A DNA stretch of 64,000 nucleotides from Rhizobium pisi. GTDB lineage: Bacteria > Pseudomonadota > Alphaproteobacteria > Rhizobiales > Rhizobiaceae. The position numbers and the translations under genes are program-made. Shown here piece after piece: positions 29,764-39,609 of the stretch. The notes beneath the pieces were generated by a model that had not been told where the DNA came from, did not search any database, and saw only the letters and a list, made by a program, of their open reading frames with translations. The stretch's first letter is position 1, and the number at the start of each line of letters is the position of its first letter. The DNA lies in NCBI RefSeq assembly GCF_003938655.1, contig NZ_RJJT01000005.1, positions 1 through 64,000 of the forward strand, given 5' to 3'.

Positions 29764-31968
29764 TTAGGATTTTAAGCTATAGTACTTCATAAGAGATCTA
29801 GAAAATAACTCCGAATCACTGAAGTTATACAAGGCGTGTATCTTGGGATCCACGTTGTTGATCGCCACAACTATTTCCGAATTTCGCGAGCCTTTCATTT
29901 GCTGCAGGCTGAACTCGAATGCGCGGCGGCTCGTTTTTCCCCATCTGACAACTGCCAGCGTTCTTTCCGCCAGGGCAGCCAGATGCACGGTGTCTGCCGA
30001 GGCGAGCACCGGCGCGCTGTCGAAGATGACAATCCGGCCGGCCGCGCTCCCCAACTCGATGATGTCTGCCAGGCCGTTCGAACGAACGCGCCGCTGGAGA
30101 CTGAATCTTCCGGATGGAATGAAATCGATACCGCTTGGATGGTGGTAGACGATGTCGCGGAGATCGGCCTGACCGTTCAGGAATTCGTTCAGTCCGTGCG
30201 TTAACCCCGACCTGAAAAAGGAATCGAGTTTTCCCCGCCGAAGGTCGCCATCGACCAGCAGCACTGGAATTGCGGCGGCGGCAAGTTCGATAGCCAGCGA
30301 TCTCGCGACAAGCGACTTGCCGTCCCCGCTGTGGGCCGAGGTAACGACGATACTGCTCGGCAACTTGCCGCCGTTGGACTGCTTGAGTGAAAGCACCACG
30401 GTCCGGATTGCTTCGTCAAACATCGGGACTGGCATATGCTCGAACATCGTTTTTGAATTTTCCCGCCGCGCCAGACGCGGGATAAGGCCAGCCGGTATCG
30501 TGCGCGCCATTCCAGCTATTTGGTCGAAACTCCGAACCGTCCGGTCCCACATTTCGATCACGAAAGCAGCCGTTACGGCTGCCGAGATTGCAGCCAGGAG
30601 GGCGCCTATCAGATAGAAAAGCCGTCCACGCCCCTGTGGCGTGAGCGGCACTGAAGCCGGCGAGAAAACCTCCAATTCCGCCCCCGGCAACCTGGCCTTG
30701 GCGGCAAGGTCGCGGCGCTGGTCCTCAAGCTTGTCGAGTGCCGCTTGCTCCTTCTCGGCAATACGCTGCAGTCGCGTCAATTCCGTCTGCGCCAGGGCAT
30801 CGCGCGTGCGCTTTTCCTGAGCATCAGCCAAGAGGGATTCCAATGCGCTAGCTTCATGGTCAAGTGCGGCGAGCTTGGCGCGCATCGTTTGCAGATATTG
30901 CTTGGTCGCACGGTCGAGATCGGCACGGGATTGTTCGATCTTCCCACGTAAATCCACCACGGCCTCGGCATTGCCGTCATATGTTTCAAGAAGACGGGCG
31001 AGATCTTGCTCCTGCGCGTGAAGGTCGCGTTGCTTTGTAGCAATGTTGTCGGGAACGGCGATATTCTGCGCCGCGGCAGAAGCGTTATCCGCTCCTTCCA
31101 GCGTGGATATCGTCGCCTTTACCTCAACCCGGCTTTCCTCGATTTTCCCTTCGCGGCCAGTCAGTTCCAGGAGTGATTTGATACGTTCATCCTGAGCATC
31201 CTCTTTCGAGACGATGTCCATCGATTCTTGATAGTTGCGGGCAGCGTCGCGAGCGGTATCTGCGCGAGCCTGCTGTTCGGCGACGCGCTGTCGGAGCCAG
31301 TCTCCCGCTGAAACCAGGCGGCCACGGACACTGTCTTTCCGCTCATCGAGGTAAATGCTGACGACCCGGTTCGGAACCGCGGCTGCGAGTTCAGCATCAC
31401 TCGCAGTGAAGCTGATCTGGATAACTTCACTCTTATCTTCGTGCCACACGCCGAGCGCCTGATAATATTCCGGGATGGTGGCTTCGATGCCGTCTCCTGC
31501 CGGCAAGGTGGGTTTTTTCGCGTCGAACAGGCCGCGCAACGTCGCTCGGATCCTGTCAATGAACGAGATCTTCCGCAGCGCTGGATTGAATTCCTGCAGC
31601 TCGTTAAGCCGCAGCTCGCGGACGACTCGCTCTGTGATACCTCTGGATAGAAGCCGCTCGGTCTCCGATTTCACGTCAATGAGATCATTGCGGCTGGTAT
31701 CGTCCACACCAAGTAATGTTGCGAGAGGCTGGCGGATAATCAATCGGGCCGATCCCTGATAGGCGGGCTTCAACCCAGAGATCATCATCGCTGCGGGCAC
31801 CATCAGCAAAACCGCTATCGTGATGATCATGATCATTCTTCGCCGGACGAGACCGACGGCGGCTGCCAGATCGAATTGGTCCGCCTTGGTCTCGACCTGA
31901 AAGCGAGGATCATAGCGCATCGGCGAGATCGGAAGGTTGCGGTCCGGCGGAAGAGTGGAAATCGTCAT
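29764..31968 (-). CDS. Polysaccharide co-polymerase / bacterial tyrosine kinase (Wzc/ExoP type)
   Basis: 734 residues. The N-terminal Wzz domain has TM1 near residues 44-66, a long coiled-coil periplasmic region about 200-440, and TM2 near 470-492 preceded by a Pro-rich VPLTPQGRGR. The C-terminal BY-kinase has Walker A SAHSGDGKS near 550, Walker A' VLLVDGDLRRG, Walker B IVIFDSAPVLASADT and only a few C-terminal tyrosines. It controls chain length and export of the polysaccharide through cycles of autophosphorylation. Its ATGA start overlaps the upstream glycosyltransferase stop. Confidence 0.93.
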   Translation of the reverse strand: MTISTLPPDRNLPISPMRYDPRFQVETKADQFDLAAAVGLVRRRMIMIITIAVLLMVPAAMMISGLKPAYQGSARLIIRQPLATLLGVDDTSRNDLIDVKSETERLLSRGITERVVRELRLNELQEFNPALRKISFIDRIRATLRGLFDAKKPTLPAGDGIEATIPEYYQALGVWHEDKSEVIQISFTASDAELAAAVPNRVVSIYLDERKDSVRGRLVSAGDWLRQRVAEQQARADTARDAARNYQESMDIVSKEDAQDERIKSLLELTGREGKIEESRVEVKATISTLEGADNASAAAQNIAVPDNIATKQRDLHAQEQDLARLLETYDGNAEAVVDLRGKIEQSRADLDRATKQYLQTMRAKLAALDHEASALESLLADAQEKRTRDALAQTELTRLQRIAEKEQAALDKLEDQRRDLAAKARLPGAELEVFSPASVPLTPQGRGRLFYLIGALLAAISAAVTAAFVIEMWDRTVRSFDQIAGMARTIPAGLIPRLARRENSKTMFEHMPVPMFDEAIRTVVLSLKQSNGGKLPSSIVVTSAHSGDGKSLVARSLAIELAAAAIPVLLVDGDLRRGKLDSFFRSGLTHGLNEFLNGQADLRDIVYHHPSGIDFIPSGRFSLQRRVRSNGLADIIELGSAAGRIVIFDSAPVLASADTVHLAALAERTLAVVRWGKTSRRAFEFSLQQMKGSRNSEIVVAINNVDPKIHALYNFSDSELFSRSLMKYYSLKS

Positions 31969-33107
31969 CGTGCGCCAACCATTGCTTGAGGTTTTGCGGA
32001 AACGGTTTCGTAAAGTTTCTCGATCGACCGCATATAGGCCCTCATGCTGAAGTGGTTGAGGTAATGCGCGCGCCCCTGGGCCGCGAGCCGGATGCAGATT
32101 TCAGGATCGGACACCAGCTTCGCCAGAGCTGCAGCCAGGGCATTCGGGTCCCCGACGGGGACGAAGATCCCGGTTTCGCCGTCGGTAATGACTTCGTCAT
32201 GCGCCCCGACACGCGTGGTAACGACCGCGAGCCCGTGGGACAGCCCTTCGAGCACGGCCATTGCCAGACCCTCGGCGTGCGAGGGCAAGACCAGGATATC
32301 TGCGCGCGCGCACAAGGCCCGCGCCTCACCGGCGTCAAGCCAGCCGGGCATTTCTACCAGATCTGAAAGCGCCAAGGCGCCAGCCTGACGGCGATAATCC
32401 TCGACAGGTCCGTCGCCTGCCAGCACAGCCCGCCACTGGAGTGCTCTCATGACCGGATGGCTGAGCGCCAACAGAAGCTCCGTGACACCTTTGCGTTCGC
32501 TCAACCGGCCGAGGAATACGATCAAGGGCGTCTGGCCGACGCGTATAGTGTGCGCCCCGGGGTCGGGGACGCAATTATGGGCCACGACCGTGCGGCGCTC
32601 ATCAACGCCAAGAAGTGTCGTCAGCGTCAAGCGATCGCGCTCGCCCAGCGCCACAACGCAATCGGCGTTCTGAAACATCCGGCGGATGAGCCGCTGTTGA
32701 CGCGGCGAGCGTTGCGCAAAGTCGCCGGCGTAATCGTAGTCGTGCAGGTGCAACATGTGGCAGCATCCGAACAAGCGGGCGGCCTCCGTCAGGATCAATT
32801 TTCGGGAGGTGCTGCCGCGGCCGGCGATATGGATATGGTGAATGCGGGCTGGCGCAACGATCCGGTCCTTTGCCATCGTCAGGATGGCGCCGAGCAGGCG
32901 TGCGGGTGACGTCACCTTCGACCATCGAGCCCCTCTGGTATCGGTGACGAAATGTTTCGTGCCGGTCTCTTTCGCCGTCTCTGTTATATAGCCGACCAGC
33001 CTGCCAATGCCGCCGCCGTTCTCGCAACCGCCCGGAACATAGTGGCGCACGCTAGCCGCGCACCCTACAGCCATTCGATTTCTGTCCGTAAGGGCCTCCA
33101 TCAGCAT
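31965..33107 (-). CDS. Glycosyltransferase family 4
   Basis: 380 residues from ATG 33107 (MLMEALTDR), with GGAGGT upstream; the longer open frame overlaps the preceding gene too far. A GGGIGRLVGYI donor loop in the N-terminal domain, IVFLGRLSERKGVTELLLAL, ADILVLPSHAEGLAMAVLEGLSHGLAVVTT and GAHDEVITDGETG identify a retaining GT-B enzyme with the EX7E motif. It adds one sugar to the repeat unit at the cytoplasmic membrane face; donor unknown. Confidence 0.9.
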   Translation of the reverse strand: MLMEALTDRNRMAVGCAASVRHYVPGGCENGGGIGRLVGYITETAKETGTKHFVTDTRGARWSKVTSPARLLGAILTMAKDRIVAPARIHHIHIAGRGSTSRKLILTEAARLFGCCHMLHLHDYDYAGDFAQRSPRQQRLIRRMFQNADCVVALGERDRLTLTTLLGVDERRTVVAHNCVPDPGAHTIRVGQTPLIVFLGRLSERKGVTELLLALSHPVMRALQWRAVLAGDGPVEDYRRQAGALALSDLVEMPGWLDAGEARALCARADILVLPSHAEGLAMAVLEGLSHGLAVVTTRVGAHDEVITDGETGIFVPVGDPNALAAALAKLVSDPEICIRLAAQGRAHYLNHFSMRAYMRSIEKLYETVSAKPQAMVGAR

Positions 33108-34201
33108 GATCCGACCACCTCCCGATAAACAGCCGCAGCCTGGGCGCCGACCCGTTCTGGCGAATTCGGTCCTTTGGCCCATTCGAGCGCGTTGTCGCCG
33201 AAAATGCTTCTAAGCGCGCCGTTGTCTGCCAATGTCCTGATCGCTGCCGCGAGCTCTTTGGCATCTCCGGGAGGGACCACTAATCCCAGCCCATTGGGCT
33301 GAACCGTGTCTCGCAACTCGCCGACGTCAGTAACGATGACCGGTTTGCCAAATGCCGCGGCAAGGTTGAGCACACCGCTTTGAGATGCTTCCGTGTAGGG
33401 AAGCACGACGATGTCGGTGTCCAGGAAGAGCTGGGCGACCTCTGCATCCTCGATAAAGCGATTGCGAATATCGTAGCGGTTGGCATCTCCCATAAGCGGC
33501 TTGAATATCAGCGGATTGTCGCCACGGCCTGCGACCGTGATGCGCAGGTTGGGAAGCGCGTCCTTGAGCATCGCCTCGGCTCGGACCAGATGTTCCAGGC
33601 CCTTGTAGGCAAAAATCCGTCCAAAGAGCAGGACGCGGACAGTTCCATCCGCTTCACGCGGCGCCATTTTCAGTTGCCGGGCGAGCTCCGCATAACGAAG
33701 GATGGAGGGATGCGACAGGACATGGACACAGCCCGGCGATTTCGAATATCGGTCGAGCACCAGCCGCTTCAGGCCCTCGCCGTGGACGACGATATGTCCG
33801 GATTGCTTCACCATCAATTCGGGGGCCCAGCCGGGCAGCGTACGCGTATCGGAATCGCCGGGGTGGATTGCCACGTCATGAACGGTCGTCACAAGCGGGA
33901 TCGGGCGCCAGAACGGCACGGCGAGGTTCAGCCAAAGTGTAGAATTGCTGAGGAGATGAATGAGGTTCGGCTGTTCCTGCCGGATCAGACGCGTGAGATG
34001 GTACAGAAACCAGGGATTGGAGAGAGAACGGTGTCTCGGCCAGTCCAGAAGGTGTAGATCGACAGCCGGATCGATGGAGGAGGCGAGATGTGCGTAGCGC
34101 CGGCGCGGCACGGCAAGCACAACGTCCAGGTGTTGGGCAACGCCGCTGGCAAACGAGATGGTGTAGTCTTCCAGTTCGGAAACCAAGAGCAGCGCCTTCA
34201 T
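33101..34201 (-). CDS. Glycosyltransferase family 4
   Basis: 366 residues from ATG 34201, overlapping the upstream GT2 stop (ATGA). GT-B fold: VRVLLFGRIFAYKGLEHLVRAEAML, then TDIVVLPYTEASQSGVLNLAAAFGKPVIVTDVGEL. The last acidic residue of the usual EX7E motif is not where expected (SQSGVLNLA), so the active-site geometry may differ from standard GT4 enzymes. It has no signal or membrane helix. Confidence 0.88.
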   Translation of the reverse strand: MKALLLVSELEDYTISFASGVAQHLDVVLAVPRRRYAHLASSIDPAVDLHLLDWPRHRSLSNPWFLYHLTRLIRQEQPNLIHLLSNSTLWLNLAVPFWRPIPLVTTVHDVAIHPGDSDTRTLPGWAPELMVKQSGHIVVHGEGLKRLVLDRYSKSPGCVHVLSHPSILRYAELARQLKMAPREADGTVRVLLFGRIFAYKGLEHLVRAEAMLKDALPNLRITVAGRGDNPLIFKPLMGDANRYDIRNRFIEDAEVAQLFLDTDIVVLPYTEASQSGVLNLAAAFGKPVIVTDVGELRDTVQPNGLGLVVPPGDAKELAAAIRTLADNGALRSIFGDNALEWAKGPNSPERVGAQAAAVYREVVGSC

Positions 34202-35148
34202 GTCGCCGCCTCCGACAAGCCGACGTCCAGACCGAGCCGTGACAGGCCGCGCGCCGCGCGCAAACTATCGCGCGTCCGCCTGAGCAGGTTTGGTTCGCCG
34301 GCAAAGAAGAGCCCTTCGACAGCAAGCTTGAACCGGGTGCGTGCATCGGCTCCCTGCAACTTTGCCGACGCGATGCGATAGGGATAGTGATCCGTCAGAT
34401 GTAGTCTTGCCGGCAGTTGATGGGCTGAGAGAAACAGGTTCGTTGCTTCAACGGTCCGCTGCCAGTGCGTCATCCGCCTCCTTAACGTGGTGGCATCCTC
34501 CGTCGAGCGATACCAGTTGTTATTGTGGATGCGGTAGAATCCCAGCGGATCCGGCATGGCAATGACGTCCCCCAGAAACGGATAGATCCCCACGAGCCAG
34601 GAGTCGGCTGATATGCGGAATTGCTCGGGAATGCTGCCCGCGGCATCCCACGCGCTACGTCGTACCGCGACGGCTGACGTCATCGGAAAGGGCCACCAGC
34701 CGGCCGATCTGGTGAGGAGCGGCGACAAAGCGCCCGAACACAGGGTCCGAGGGATCGGCTTGGAAGTCGGCGTGCCATCGATAAGCGTTGGCTGCAGTCG
34801 GTGATAGACGAGCGATGCCTGAGGGTTTGCGCGGAACGCTGCAGCGGTCGCCGACAGCTTGCCCGGCGCCCACCAGTCGTCGGCATCGAGAAAACAGAGG
34901 ATCTCGCCCATGCTTGATGCCACCGCGGTATTGATCGCGGCGGCCTGTCCTGCGTTCTCCTGAAAGATCACCTTTATGCGGCTGCCATAGGCTTCCAGAA
35001 CAGACCGCGACTGGTCGGTAGAGCCGTCATCGACGACGATTATCTCGACGTTGCCAGCGTCTTGGCTCAACACGCTGTCTATCGCCCGCCCAACGAAGCG
35101 AGCGTAGTTGTAATTGTTGATGAGGACACTGAGGGCCGGCCGCTCCAT
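34198..35148 (-). CDS. Glycosyltransferase family 2
   Basis: 316 residues from ATG 35148. GT-A fold: SVLINNYNYARFVGRAIDSVLSQ, IIVVDDGSTDQS, and the metal-binding DXD variant FLDADDWW near residue 87. The C-terminal half is long and helical. It is an inverting transferase of the repeat-unit assembly, the first of three tightly overlapping glycosyltransferase genes. Confidence 0.92.
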   Translation of the reverse strand: MERPALSVLINNYNYARFVGRAIDSVLSQDAGNVEIIVVDDGSTDQSRSVLEAYGSRIKVIFQENAGQAAAINTAVASSMGEILCFLDADDWWAPGKLSATAAAFRANPQASLVYHRLQPTLIDGTPTSKPIPRTLCSGALSPLLTRSAGWWPFPMTSAVAVRRSAWDAAGSIPEQFRISADSWLVGIYPFLGDVIAMPDPLGFYRIHNNNWYRSTEDATTLRRRMTHWQRTVEATNLFLSAHQLPARLHLTDHYPYRIASAKLQGADARTRFKLAVEGLFFAGEPNLLRRTRDSLRAARGLSRLGLDVGLSEAAT

Positions 35149-35157
35149 GACGCGCCC

Positions 35158-35373
35158 TCAGGCGGGTTGCCGCGATGCACGGCTGTACAGCTGTGCAAAG
35201 TTGCTCATGAGGCCGACCTTTACACCGCCACCGAGGTTTTGAGCCTCGGTGATGGTGATGTCCAAAATACCTTGCCGGCCGAACAGCATCTCCCGCAGAG
35301 CCGATGAGATCGTTACGACGAGTAGAGGGCCCGTCGTGGTGCACAGAGAACTAGGATCATGACGCAGAAACAT
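35158..35373 (-). CDS. Short ORF heading the glycosyltransferase operon
   Basis: 71 codons from ATG 35373, with AGGA five bases upstream and a stop 9 bases before the GT2 start. Its third codon positions resemble coding DNA (for example the DITITEAQNLGG segment). A moderately hydrophobic stretch (PLLVVTISSALREMLFG) is present. I do not recognise it; rhizobial polysaccharide loci often start with small regulatory proteins, but no similarity is claimed. Confidence 0.45.
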   Translation of the reverse strand: MFLRHDPSSLCTTTGPLLVVTISSALREMLFGRQGILDITITEAQNLGGGVKVGLMSNFAQLYSRASRQPA

Positions 35374-35769
35374 AGCAATCCTAAACCTTCCAGGCTTCGA
35401 CTGCAGAGTGAACCTCTGTCAGAATTGTTGCCTCATTCCAATGAAATCGCGGCTTACCCACCACGCGTCGCAGGACATTCATCGCCACGGTAGCGGTGAA
35501 CGGACATGCGCAACATCTGCTCTTAAGGGCAATCTCCGGTCATGAAGACCCGTCTTTTGGGTAAACACCGGCTGAAAGCTTACGCACAACATCGTCTTTG
35601 GGTGGAGCGAAGGTGCATTAGGCGTAGCCCGCCCTTCACTAGGACAGGTTGACTGTGGATGTGCCTGGATGATTGCTTGAGAGCAGTGCAGCCACGAAGG
35701 CCGAGCACCTGTTTTTTGATCCGCCGCGATCAATAGTCGCTTGTCTGTTCAAGTCAGTCGAGACAGATA
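35374..35769. other. Divergent promoter region of the polysaccharide locus
   Basis: 396 bases between the minus-strand glycosyltransferase operon and the plus-strand polymerase gene. No convincing gene, repeat or strong inverted repeat was seen; GC is lower than in the flanking genes. It must hold the promoters of both directions. Confidence 0.5.
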
Positions 35770-37089
35770 ATGAGAGTAGATAGCCTCAAAACTGCCGGCG
35801 GACCAAGCATCAGTTGGCGGGCCATAGAATGCTGGGGCGCCGGTATATCCCTTTTTTTTCAGGCAGGCGCCGTTCTGCCGCTTATCCTTGCAGATGCGGA
35901 CGGAGCACTCAGCGATTCTGCCAGATCTATACTGCGTATTCCTTGCCTTCCTGTGTATGCATTTACAATCGTGATCCTGATACGCAATTTTCCGCAATTT
36001 CTAACGGCGCTCAGGCGAAATCTGATTGTTCCCTCGATCCTTTTCTTGCCGTTTTTGTCTACCCTATGGTCAATAGGACCTCCAACGAGCTTGAGGCGGG
36101 CAATCGGCCTTTTGTTTTGCGTGCTTCTTTCCTATGTCCTGGCGATACGTTTCACGCCAAGGCAGTTGCTGCTCCTGTTATTTGTGACCTTGGGAAGCTG
36201 TATCGTCCTCAGTGTGGCTATGTCAGTGGTGTCACCAAGCCTTGCCAATATGCCGGATGGTACTATGCGGGGCGTCTTCATTCATAAGAACGTCCTGGGC
36301 TGGTACTCGTCTCTGATGATCTTGGTGGCGTCGGCCGTGCTGATCGACGGGACGCTCGGCCTGCGACGAACCGCGTTCACCTTATTGGCCGCGGGCGTGA
36401 TCTGCCTTGCAAGCTCCGGATCGATGACCGCGATCATTGCAACGATAGTGGCCTATTGCCTGATCGGCTTTTATTCCCTCCTGCAAAGAAGCAGCAGCAT
36501 CGGCCGCGTCGTCATCGTCCTATTTTTCGTTCAGCTGGCTGTCGGCATTCTGATTTCGCTTCACGAGTTCCTGGTTCCGGCTCTTGAAGCGCTCGGCAAG
36601 GACGCGACTCTGACGGGTCGGGTGCCATTGTGGGAGTTGGTTGACCGCGAAATATCCGATCGCTGGATGCTTGGTTATGGTTACCAGGTTTTTTGGACAG
36701 TCGAGAACCCCGTAGCGACGCACATCTGGTTAATGCTCGGATGGGCGGCGCCCCACGCGCATAATGGATATCGCGATATCTTGTTGAGCTTTGGAATCAT
36801 GGGGATGATTCCGTTTGTTGTGCTGCTTCTCCATGCAATCCGCCAGGGCGCGAGCCTTCAATGTCATGATCCGCAGTACGGGTGGCTCTGGCTCAATGTT
36901 TTGACGATCATGATTCTGGTGATGAATCTGACCGAGAGTATTTTTTTCGCTCAGAATGACGCCATCTTCATCCTCTTTACCGCAGCCATCATCATGTTTT
37001 CGCTGTACGCGCCCGTGGTTTCGACCAGCCATTCGCCATCTTGGCAGGCGCCCTCGCGTGGCCTTGCGAGCGGGTTGCAGATATCATGA
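35770..37089 (+). CDS. O-antigen ligase / Wzy-like polysaccharide polymerase (ExoQ type)
   Basis: 439 residues with about ten to twelve hydrophobic segments and the Wzy_C-type loop: MRGVFIHKNVLGWYSSLM near residue 165, SGSMTA, then TLTGRVPLWELVDREISDRWMLGYGYQVFW near 280 and AHNGYRDILLSFG near 335. ExoQ-like polymerases share HKN and GR.LW. It should polymerise lipid-linked repeat units at the periplasmic face. Its stop overlaps the start of the beta-helix gene. Confidence 0.9.
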   Translation: MRVDSLKTAGGPSISWRAIECWGAGISLFFQAGAVLPLILADADGALSDSARSILRIPCLPVYAFTIVILIRNFPQFLTALRRNLIVPSILFLPFLSTLWSIGPPTSLRRAIGLLFCVLLSYVLAIRFTPRQLLLLLFVTLGSCIVLSVAMSVVSPSLANMPDGTMRGVFIHKNVLGWYSSLMILVASAVLIDGTLGLRRTAFTLLAAGVICLASSGSMTAIIATIVAYCLIGFYSLLQRSSSIGRVVIVLFFVQLAVGILISLHEFLVPALEALGKDATLTGRVPLWELVDREISDRWMLGYGYQVFWTVENPVATHIWLMLGWAAPHAHNGYRDILLSFGIMGMIPFVVLLLHAIRQGASLQCHDPQYGWLWLNVLTIMILVMNLTESIFFAQNDAIFILFTAAIIMFSLYAPVVSTSHSPSWQAPSRGLASGLQIS

Positions 37090-39212
37090 GGCGGCGTTTT
37101 GGATTGGTCCTGAGCGTTTTGCCTGCCATGCTTTTTCCGCAGTCCGGCAATCCGGCTTCCGTCGGAACAGAGATAGATGCGCCCGAGCACCTTCAGATGC
37201 TTGTCAGGGAGGCGACTTGCGCGGAAGCTCCCGCGACTTCATCAGCCAGGTTGAATGGGACTTCTTTAAGCGGCGTATTGAGCGGCAGCACCGCGGCGCG
37301 GACGATATTTTACGTTTCGCCCGATGGCAAAGACAGCTGGAGTGGCCGCCTTCCGATTGCGGATCAGCAAGGAGACGATGGCCCTTTCGCCAGCATTGAA
37401 AGGGCTCGCGATGCTGCCCGTGAGAAGGGCGGCACCAACACGATCGCGCTGGGTAAAGGCGATTACTACCTTACTCAACCGATCGCCTTTGACGCCCGCG
37501 ATGCGGGTTTGATCCTCACCGCAAGATGCAATGAAGCACCGATTTTGCATGGGGGGCTGCGCGTGCGCGACTGGGCACAGCAGGCCGATGGCCGCTGGAC
37601 GGCGCCGCTGAAATTGCCACCGGATGAAGGGGTCGGTGACCTCTTCATCAATGGGACACGCCAAACTCGAGCTCGATTCCCCAACGCTCCCGCTGATGGC
37701 GATCCACGCAAGGGATGGTTGTTTGCCGCGAAGTGCGAGCCGGCCATCGACATGCGGGAAGCAAACACGCGCTTTTGTTTTCATGCCGGCGATCTTCCGG
37801 CAGTGGGGGATGCAAGCGGACTGGTCGTGGACATCGTTGGAGGGTATCAACCTGGAAGCCAGTGGGGCAATGATACGCTCCCGGTCGTATCCATCGATGG
37901 CCCGGGCCGGACTGTCCATACGAAAGGCACAGGCTATTTCTTTACCGCTGAAGGCAGCCGTTATTTCCTGACAGGAGCCAAGGCCTTGCTCGATGCTCCC
38001 GCAGAGTGGTGGTACGACCTAGGCGCGGGCCAGATTTATTATGTCCCCGTCGATCAGGCGTTCTCCAACTCCGTCGTTGTTGCCGGGGTTCTGCCGACAT
38101 TCTTCAAGTTGGACGGGGCCAATGGGATGGTTATCTCAGGGCTCGAGCTCAGAGATGGAGCTCCTGAAGGCAGCGGCAAGTTCAATACGGAGACCAGAGG
38201 ATTTGGCGCCATACGGATCGAACGCGCTGACGGCGTCAACATTCTCGGCAACACTATCGAAAATGTCGGCGTCGGCGTCCATGTGTCGGAAAGCAAGGAT
38301 GCGTTGATTGCCGGTAATGTGATTGCGGATGTGGCCGGCAACGGGATTTACGTCGGCACAAATTATGGCACGTTCGGTAAGTCGAACGGCGCCAGGATCC
38401 TTTCAAACCATATCCATGACATCGGAAAGGTTTACATTGAAACTGCCGGAATATGGTTCCAGGCGGCTGACAATGTCAGGATCGCCGACAACCTGATCGA
38501 AAACACGGCGCAGTTCGGGATATCAGGCGGTTCGCTGTGGGGTTCCAATGACGCCGTCTATAACGCTGTCATCGAGCACAACGTGATCCATAACGCCAAT
38601 CAGCAGACGGCAGATGGCGGCGCCATCAAGATGATGGGCGAGCAGGGCGACTCTCTGAAGAGCATTATCCGCTCCAATCTCGTGACCGGAACGGATCAAC
38701 TTATGAACAGGGCCGATGGGACGTTCTGGCCTCCCGGATATGAGAATACCGGCGAATGGCCGTCTCCCATCAGTTGGGCGATCTATACGGATGGGAAGGC
38801 GAGTGGTCTGCGGATCGAGGGAAATACACTCTCCGGCAACATCACGGCGATCGGCATCAACGGCGGTTGGAGCAACCTGGTGGTGGGAAACGTCATCACA
38901 GACGGATCGGGCGCGGCTTTTCGCGTTGATGACAGCACCGGCAGGGGCTGGCGTCCGCCATGGGCAAGCCCTAATCGTATCGAGGGTAATACCGTGTCGA
39001 TCGACAGTAGCAGTGGGCTTGCAGCTTATGTCTACGCTCCTGACCACGGGCCTGGATACGTACAGTTCGCGCATAACCGCTACATCGGCAATTTGAACGA
39101 CAAGAGCTTCCGAATATCTCCGGGGATCATGCGTTCAGGAGAATTTGGCAGTCTGCTGGATCTTCAGAAGGCTGGGGCGGACACCGGAAGCGTAGTCGCG
39201 CCGGCCGACTGA
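37086..39212 (+). CDS. Secreted right-handed parallel beta-helix protein
   Basis: 708 residues from ATG 37086, whose ATGA overlaps the polymerase stop. A signal peptide (MRRRFGLVLSVLPAMLFPQSG) is followed by a domain starting IFYVSPDGKDSWSGRLP, typical of pectin-lyase-like parallel beta-helix proteins. Repeated rungs from about residue 340 to 640 contain NxIxN-type ladders (ILGNTIENVGVGVHV, ALIAGNVIADVAGNGIYVG, RIADNLIENTAQFGISGG). Such proteins include polysaccharide lyases, hydrolases and C5-epimerases. It may trim or modify the polysaccharide. The catalytic type cannot be told. Confidence 0.85.
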   Translation: MRRRFGLVLSVLPAMLFPQSGNPASVGTEIDAPEHLQMLVREATCAEAPATSSARLNGTSLSGVLSGSTAARTIFYVSPDGKDSWSGRLPIADQQGDDGPFASIERARDAAREKGGTNTIALGKGDYYLTQPIAFDARDAGLILTARCNEAPILHGGLRVRDWAQQADGRWTAPLKLPPDEGVGDLFINGTRQTRARFPNAPADGDPRKGWLFAAKCEPAIDMREANTRFCFHAGDLPAVGDASGLVVDIVGGYQPGSQWGNDTLPVVSIDGPGRTVHTKGTGYFFTAEGSRYFLTGAKALLDAPAEWWYDLGAGQIYYVPVDQAFSNSVVVAGVLPTFFKLDGANGMVISGLELRDGAPEGSGKFNTETRGFGAIRIERADGVNILGNTIENVGVGVHVSESKDALIAGNVIADVAGNGIYVGTNYGTFGKSNGARILSNHIHDIGKVYIETAGIWFQAADNVRIADNLIENTAQFGISGGSLWGSNDAVYNAVIEHNVIHNANQQTADGGAIKMMGEQGDSLKSIIRSNLVTGTDQLMNRADGTFWPPGYENTGEWPSPISWAIYTDGKASGLRIEGNTLSGNITAIGINGGWSNLVVGNVITDGSGAAFRVDDSTGRGWRPPWASPNRIEGNTVSIDSSSGLAAYVYAPDHGPGYVQFAHNRYIGNLNDKSFRISPGIMRSGEFGSLLDLQKAGADTGSVVAPAD

Positions 39213-39609
39213 CAAAAGGGCGCCGCGCGGTATTCGCAGGCACACGCCGATACAGAGTATCTACATCAAATTCCCGACCGGGAAACCCGCTTGGTTGCGA
39301 CCATTTTCCGGCTGAGCAGCTCTCACGGCTTGTTCTCCATCCCTCTCTCCCAGCTTTGTCCGCGCGATAGCGGCTATCTCCCGCGGCTTTGCGAAGATGA
39401 AACCGCTCTTTCGGAACGGTACTCATCAAAAAGAGCAACCGCAAAAGTAGTAGGGGTACATTACCTTACTTCTAATATTGTAACTTATCCCGGCGTAAGG
39501 CGTAGAAATATGAAGTCTCATCTACGTCCAATAGTTGGAACTGCAAGTATGGAGGCAAACGCTTTGAAAGCATATTCTAATGACAGTTTAGAACGCGAAA
39601 GCGCATGTC
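39213..39609. other. AT-richer intergenic region
   Basis: About 400 bases between the beta-helix gene and the WecG-like gene. The last 180 bases are distinctly AT-rich (runs like TTCTAATATTGTAACTTATC). No convincing gene is present; a separate promoter for the WecG-like operon probably lies here. Confidence 0.45.
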
